Below are positions 45,370 through 48,889 of a stretch of 48,889 nt of DNA, in pieces. Origin of the DNA: Candidatus Colwellia aromaticivorans. Lineage in GTDB: Bacteria > Pseudomonadota > Gammaproteobacteria > Enterobacterales > Alteromonadaceae. Location: contig NZ_QOLD01000090.1 in the NCBI RefSeq assembly GCF_003333305.1, positions 1 to 48,889 of the forward strand, written 5' to 3'. The notes beneath the pieces were generated by a model that worked only from the letters and a program-made list of their open reading frames with translations, was not told the origin of the DNA and did no database searches. Every line of letters starts with the position of its first letter. The first letter of the stretch is position 1. The position numbers and the translations under genes are program-made.

Positions 45370-47339
45370 GATGCTTTCCTCTGAGTTTGACTAGTTTTTG
45401 ATGACACTGCACTGCCATCATTTTCAATTACTGTCGCAACTTTAAGTGTCGTTTGAATACGTGAACTACCACCATCTTGGAAAGTAATCACTGTATCAAT
45501 ATCAACCATCTCTTTGTTGTCATAAATAGACTCAATGATGTCACCATATTTATCTGCAATAACCGTGCGTCGTACTTTACGCGTACGCGTTAATTCACCG
45601 TCATCTGCATCTAGCTCTTTATAAAGCAAGATAAACTTATTGATTTTTTGTGCGTCAGGTAATGTCGCGTTAACTTTTTCTACTTCTTCACTAAGCTTGT
45701 CATAAACCTCAGGTAAAGCTGAAAGACTAGTGTAGTTAGTAAAACCTAAACCTTGTTGTTCTGCCCACTTAGATACAATAGAGAAGCGAATACAAATAAT
45801 GGCACTCAAGTAAGGCATATCTTTACCCAAGATAACCGCTTCACCGATAAATGATGAGAACTTCAATTTATTTTCAATATATTGTGGTGAGTACTGCACA
45901 CCATTGCTGGTTTTAGCTAAATCTTTGATTCGGTCAATAATTACCAAGTGCCCTGACGGTTTGAAATACCCCGCATCACCAGTATGCATCCAGCCATCAA
46001 TAACATCTTCGTCATAGGCTTTTTGGTTATCTAAATAACCGGTAAACATGCCAACGGTTCTAGCAATAACCTCACCAACACCTTCTTTATCTGCATTGAT
46101 AACTTTTACTTCGGCGGTATCAAAAGCGACACCAACACTGTCGTAATCAACATCATTTTCTTTGTGAACTGTGTAAGCACCACATAGCTCAGTTTGACCA
46201 TAAAGCTGACGTAGCGGAACACCAATAGTTTGGAAGAATCTAAAGGTATCAGGTCCCATTGCCGCACCACCCGTTGCCGCTGAATTCAAATTAGTGAAAC
46301 CTAATCTATCTTTTAAGGCATTCATTAATATAAGATCGGCAAACCATGAACGTTTTCCCTCTAATTGTGCTTTTTCAGATAGTGCAAAGGCATAATTAAA
46401 TAATTTTTGTTTAAGTGGCGTTGAATCCATCATACGGGCTTTAACGTCGGCTAAAATACCCTCCCAAACTCGAGGTGCAAGTAAAACAAAATTTGGTCCA
46501 ATTTCACGCAAATCGGCCATCAGTGTTTCTTGCCCTTCAACAAAGTTGACGATTTGACGAGAAATTAAGGCTTGGCCAACAGCATATACTTGTTCCATAA
46601 TCCATGGAAGTGGCAATACAGATACATAGTTATCACCTGGCTGGCGAGGGTCAGCACGTAAATATGAACTGCAGTGCTTAACAAAATTACCACCACGTAA
46701 AAAGGCTATTTTAGGTTTTGAGGTTGTACCTGAAGTTGTACAGTAAAGAGCAGTTTCATCCGCATCAGTCGCATCAACATAGGTGTCATATAACTCAGGC
46801 GACATCTTATCTATTTCTTGCCCTTGCTTATATATATCTTCAATGCTGATTAAGCGTTTATCATCATATTTGCGCATACCACGTGGATCACAATAAACAA
46901 TGATTTTCACATCGTCAATTTCATCACCTAACTCAAGCAATTTATCGCACTGCTCTTCGTCTTCTGCAATAACGACAGTCGCATTACTTTTATTAAGTAA
47001 GTAAACCACTTCTTCATGTAAAGAATCTTGGAAAATACCGATTGAGTAACAGCCCATAGAATGTGCCGCTATTTCACCCCAAACCCATTCTGGTCTGTTA
47101 TCACCTAATAAGGCGATAGCATCTTTCGGATTAACACCTAATTTTCTTAAGGCTAGTGATATCCACTTAACGCGATCACTATAATCTTGCCAGTTAAATT
47201 CGTTCCAAATACCAAACTCTTTTTCACGCATGGCAATATCATTTGGCCAACTTTTTGCGTTATGCCTCAGTATTTTTGGAAAAGTATCTAACTCCCCCAT
47301 TTCATAATCTTCTGTTGCTGCTACTTGTAAGTTAGACAT
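45366..47339 (-). CDS. Long-chain-type AMP-dependent acyl-CoA synthetase
   Basis: The protein is 657 aa. AMP/P-loop motif YCTTSGTTSKPKIAFLRGGN, LRQLYGQTELCGAYTVHKEND, DGWMHTGDAGYFKPSGHLVIIDRIKDLAKTSNGVQYSPQYIENKLKFSSFIGEAVILG and DDGELTRTRKVRRTVI match FadD15/ACSL-like enzymes. A C-terminal 50-residue tail (VDIDTVITFQDGGSSRIQTTLKVATVI) is present, as in orthologs linked to Liv transporters. The gene lies inside the transporter operon, between ATPase and permease with overlaps on both sides (TAATG and ATGA). Imported acid is therefore probably converted to a CoA thioester at the membrane (vectorial acylation, inference). Confidence 0.92.
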   Translation of the reverse strand: MSNLQVAATEDYEMGELDTFPKILRHNAKSWPNDIAMREKEFGIWNEFNWQDYSDRVKWISLALRKLGVNPKDAIALLGDNRPEWVWGEIAAHSMGCYSIGIFQDSLHEEVVYLLNKSNATVVIAEDEEQCDKLLELGDEIDDVKIIVYCDPRGMRKYDDKRLISIEDIYKQGQEIDKMSPELYDTYVDATDADETALYCTTSGTTSKPKIAFLRGGNFVKHCSSYLRADPRQPGDNYVSVLPLPWIMEQVYAVGQALISRQIVNFVEGQETLMADLREIGPNFVLLAPRVWEGILADVKARMMDSTPLKQKLFNYAFALSEKAQLEGKRSWFADLILMNALKDRLGFTNLNSAATGGAAMGPDTFRFFQTIGVPLRQLYGQTELCGAYTVHKENDVDYDSVGVAFDTAEVKVINADKEGVGEVIARTVGMFTGYLDNQKAYDEDVIDGWMHTGDAGYFKPSGHLVIIDRIKDLAKTSNGVQYSPQYIENKLKFSSFIGEAVILGKDMPYLSAIICIRFSIVSKWAEQQGLGFTNYTSLSALPEVYDKLSEEVEKVNATLPDAQKINKFILLYKELDADDGELTRTRKVRRTVIADKYGDIIESIYDNKEMVDIDTVITFQDGGSSRIQTTLKVATVIENDGSAVSSKTSQTQRKAS

Positions 47340-48157
47340 TAGCTAGCCTCCCTTTCTTCAACGGTATTAGCGGCTTCTTCTTCATCGTCTTCGATACCAA
47401 GATAAGCACGTTTAACATGTGGATCAGCCATCACTTCATCAGGTAAGCCTGACATTAGCTTCTTACCAAAATCAAGCACCATCACTTGGTGTGAAATGTC
47501 CATCACTACGCTCATATCATGCTCAATCATGACAACAGTAATGCCAAATTCTTCATTTAAATCGAGGATATAACGAGCCATATCTTCTTTTTCTTCTAGA
47601 TTCATACCTGCCATAGGCTCATCAAGAAGAATTAATTTGGGTTTTAATGCCATTGCACGTGCTAGCTCAACTCGCTTACGTAAACCATAAGACAGGGTGC
47701 CAGCAACAGATTTTCTGATATGAGAAATTTCTAAAAAGTCGATAATTTCTTCACAATAACGACGGTGAGCAAGTTCTTCTTTTTGCGCTGGTGATGCCCA
47801 ATATAAAGGCCCTGTTAACCAGTTGTTTTTCAATAAGTGATGACGGCCAACCATTATGTTGTCTAAAACCGACATGTGACCAAATAAGGCTAAATTTTGA
47901 AACGTTCGTCCCATTCCAAGATCTGCTCGGTCATTTGGACGTAAATTAGTGACAATTTTGTCATTGAAAATTACGTTTCCAGAATTTGGTTGATACCGTC
48001 CAGAAACACAGTTAAGCATGGAGGTTTTACCTGCACCGTTAGGACCTATAATGGAAAAAACAGAGCCACGGGGTACTTCAAAGCTAACGTCGGTTAATGC
48101 TTTTACACCACCAAACGCTAATGAGATATTTTCTACTTTGAGTATTGAATCAGTCAT
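47339..48157 (-). CDS. LivG-type ABC transporter ATPase
   Basis: From ATG 48157 the protein is 272 aa (a GTG two codons upstream is too close to GGGAG). Walker A IIGPNGAGKTSMLNC, signature LSYGLRKRVELARA, Walker B LILLDEPMAGMN and VVMIEHDMSVVMDISHQVMVLDFGKKL are typical LivG elements. The C-terminal acidic tail (GIEDDEEEAANTVEEREAS) is unusual compared with E. coli. It is the first gene of the block. Divergent from the disrupted sensor kinase. Confidence 0.94.
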   Translation of the reverse strand: MTDSILKVENISLAFGGVKALTDVSFEVPRGSVFSIIGPNGAGKTSMLNCVSGRYQPNSGNVIFNDKIVTNLRPNDRADLGMGRTFQNLALFGHMSVLDNIMVGRHHLLKNNWLTGPLYWASPAQKEELAHRRYCEEIIDFLEISHIRKSVAGTLSYGLRKRVELARAMALKPKLILLDEPMAGMNLEEKEDMARYILDLNEEFGITVVMIEHDMSVVMDISHQVMVLDFGKKLMSGLPDEVMADPHVKRAYLGIEDDEEEAANTVEEREAS

Positions 48158-48492
48158 ACTCACACTCCCAAATTGATAAATAATGTTATAGATGATGCAA
48201 GTAATAATTTTTTAAACTTATTGTTAAACATTGGTACACCCTTGTTGTATGTATTTTTATTTTAACTTCTAGTTTCATATTTTCTAACTATCAAACTAGT
48301 GTTTGCCTAGTTATACTAAGCTAGTACAAAAATGTAACAATCGGAAATAAGGCTTAGCACCTAGAGCTTAGTCCTTTAGTCTTAGGTAAAAAAACAAGGC
48401 AAGTACTAATGATTAAGTAGTAGAAATAGATAGGTTTTTTACTAAAAAAATGTGGTAAATTTACTAATAGACGGGTGTATTTTGAGAGTTTT
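48158..48492. other. Divergent intergenic region of transporter block and kinase
   Basis: 335 bp, AT-rich, without an ORF or a palindromic repeat of the families above. It must contain the promoter of the minus-strand block and that of the plus-strand kinase gene. No confident promoter or operator sequence was found. Confidence 0.5.
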
Positions 48493-48762
48493 ATGTTTGC
48501 AAATTGGTTATTAGTTAGCGTTAGTATTGGCTATATTGGCTTGTTATTTCTTATTGCTTATTTAGGCGGTAAATACCGAAATAAGCTAAAAACAAAACAA
48601 CAAACTATTATTTACGCGTTATCTTTAGGCGTTTACTGCACTTCATGGGGGTTTTTAGGCACCACAGCGCAAGCAGCTAATAATTCTTTTACTTATATCT
48701 CTGTATATTTAGCGCCTATATTGCTATTTGTTTTCGCTTGGCCATTTATTCAGCGGATAATA
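48493..48762 (+). pseudogene. CbrA/CrbS-like sensor kinase, truncated by an IS66-type insertion
   Basis: From ATG 48493 the frame encodes three hydrophobic segments of an SLC5/PutP-like sensor domain: MFANWLLVSVSIGYIGLLFLIAYLGGKYRN, IIYALSLGVYCTSWGFLGTTAQAANN and YISVYLAPILLFVFAWPFIQRII. This is the start of large SLC5-STAC-histidine-kinase proteins such as CbrA or CrbS (usually about 1000 aa or more). After QRII the frame reads VNV and stops in the left end of an insertion element. It is divergent from the uptake block, which it may once have regulated. The rest of the gene should lie beyond the IS, outside this window. A GTG six codons upstream is an alternative start. Confidence 0.8.
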
Positions 48763-48889
48763 GTGAACGTCTAGCCAAATGCACATATCCTAAGTTAAAC
48801 ATTAACCCTAGACTTGCTCCAACTAATAAAAGGAGCAATGTATGAGTCGTAAAACTTCCGGTGAGTGGAAAAATCTTGTAAAGCAACAA
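48763..48889 (+). mobile_element. Left end of an IS66-family element (runs off the window)
   Basis: A candidate terminal inverted repeat GTGAACGTCTAGCCAAATGC begins at 48763, right where the kinase frame breaks. 79 bp further an ORF starts that resembles the IS66 accessory gene tnpA, with AAGGAGCAATGT before its ATG. The order end-tnpA is that of IS66 elements. The other end and the 8-bp target duplication cannot be seen. Confidence 0.75.
48842..48889 (+). CDS. IS66 TnpA-like protein, partial
   Basis: Only 16 codons are in the window: MSRKTSGEWKNLVKQQ. This matches the opening of IS66-family TnpA proteins (M-S-[RK]-[RK]...EW..LV.QQ), small HTH proteins needed with TnpB and TnpC for transposition. 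AAGGAG lies 6 nt before the ATG. The identification rests on a short peptide and on its position next to a likely IS end. Confidence 0.7.
   Translation, partial: MSRKTSGEWKNLVKQQ

Overview
The window is an AT-rich chromosomal segment of a marine gammaproteobacterium of the Alteromonadales. The best guess is Colwellia or Thalassotalea. This rests on the type of its housekeeping proteins (CysK, a long-form PurC, IF3, ThrRS, RlmF, DUF2947) and on the many short palindrome-rich extragenic repeats. No database search was run, so the genus is an inference.

Layout. 1-12.0 kb: a CBM9-like/DUF5916 outer-membrane-type protein, a MoxR/CoxE-VWA pair, cysK with a clear terminator, a small lipoprotein gene followed directly by a large beta-propeller/Y_Y_Y/GGDEF sensor, and purC. 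12.0-15.6 kb: the translation operon thrS-infC-rpmI-rplT on the minus strand. 16.2-22.1 kb: a START-like exported protein, a COG2509 flavoprotein, fdxA, a fructosamine kinase, a CPXCG zinc protein and a MATE pump.

22.3-37.2 kb is an integration hotspot at the 3' end of a tRNA-Val(GAC) gene. Island 1 (about 22351-33445) is bounded by a 14-bp direct repeat. It carries a P4-type integrase, a 432-aa protein with a HEPN-like R-x5-H motif, a second tyrosine recombinase with a zinc-ribbon/HTH partner, an AlpA regulator, a coupled pair of unknown genes, and a 1190-aa SIR2 / degenerate CHAT-like / NB-ARC / helical-repeat protein that looks like a single-gene anti-phage STAND sensor. Beyond it lies an older, decayed element (33446 to about 37184) with a diheme cytochrome c peroxidase, a truncated integrase pseudogene, a small outer-membrane protein and two further copies of the island right-end sequence. 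The probable original tRNA terminator now sits at 37185-37213, about 15 kb from the tRNA.

37.3-48.2 kb: DUF2947-rlmF, then a minus-strand block for uptake and CoA activation of a carboxylic acid. It comprises all five parts of a branched-chain-amino-acid-type ABC transporter (G, H, M, K, F), a long-chain-type acyl-CoA synthetase, a phenylacetate-CoA-ligase-like enzyme and a hotdog thioesterase. The divergent gene at 48493 begins as a CbrA/CrbS-type SLC5-like sensor kinase but is cut after about 90 codons by the left end of an IS66-family element, which runs off the window.

The intergenic spaces hold several short non-coding repeat families: MITE-like elements with perfect terminal inverted repeats and, in one family, 4-bp target duplications. 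They also hold two kinds of hairpin repeat in which the loop or flanks are conserved while the stem covaries. One hairpin module is present in one MITE copy and precisely absent from a sister copy.
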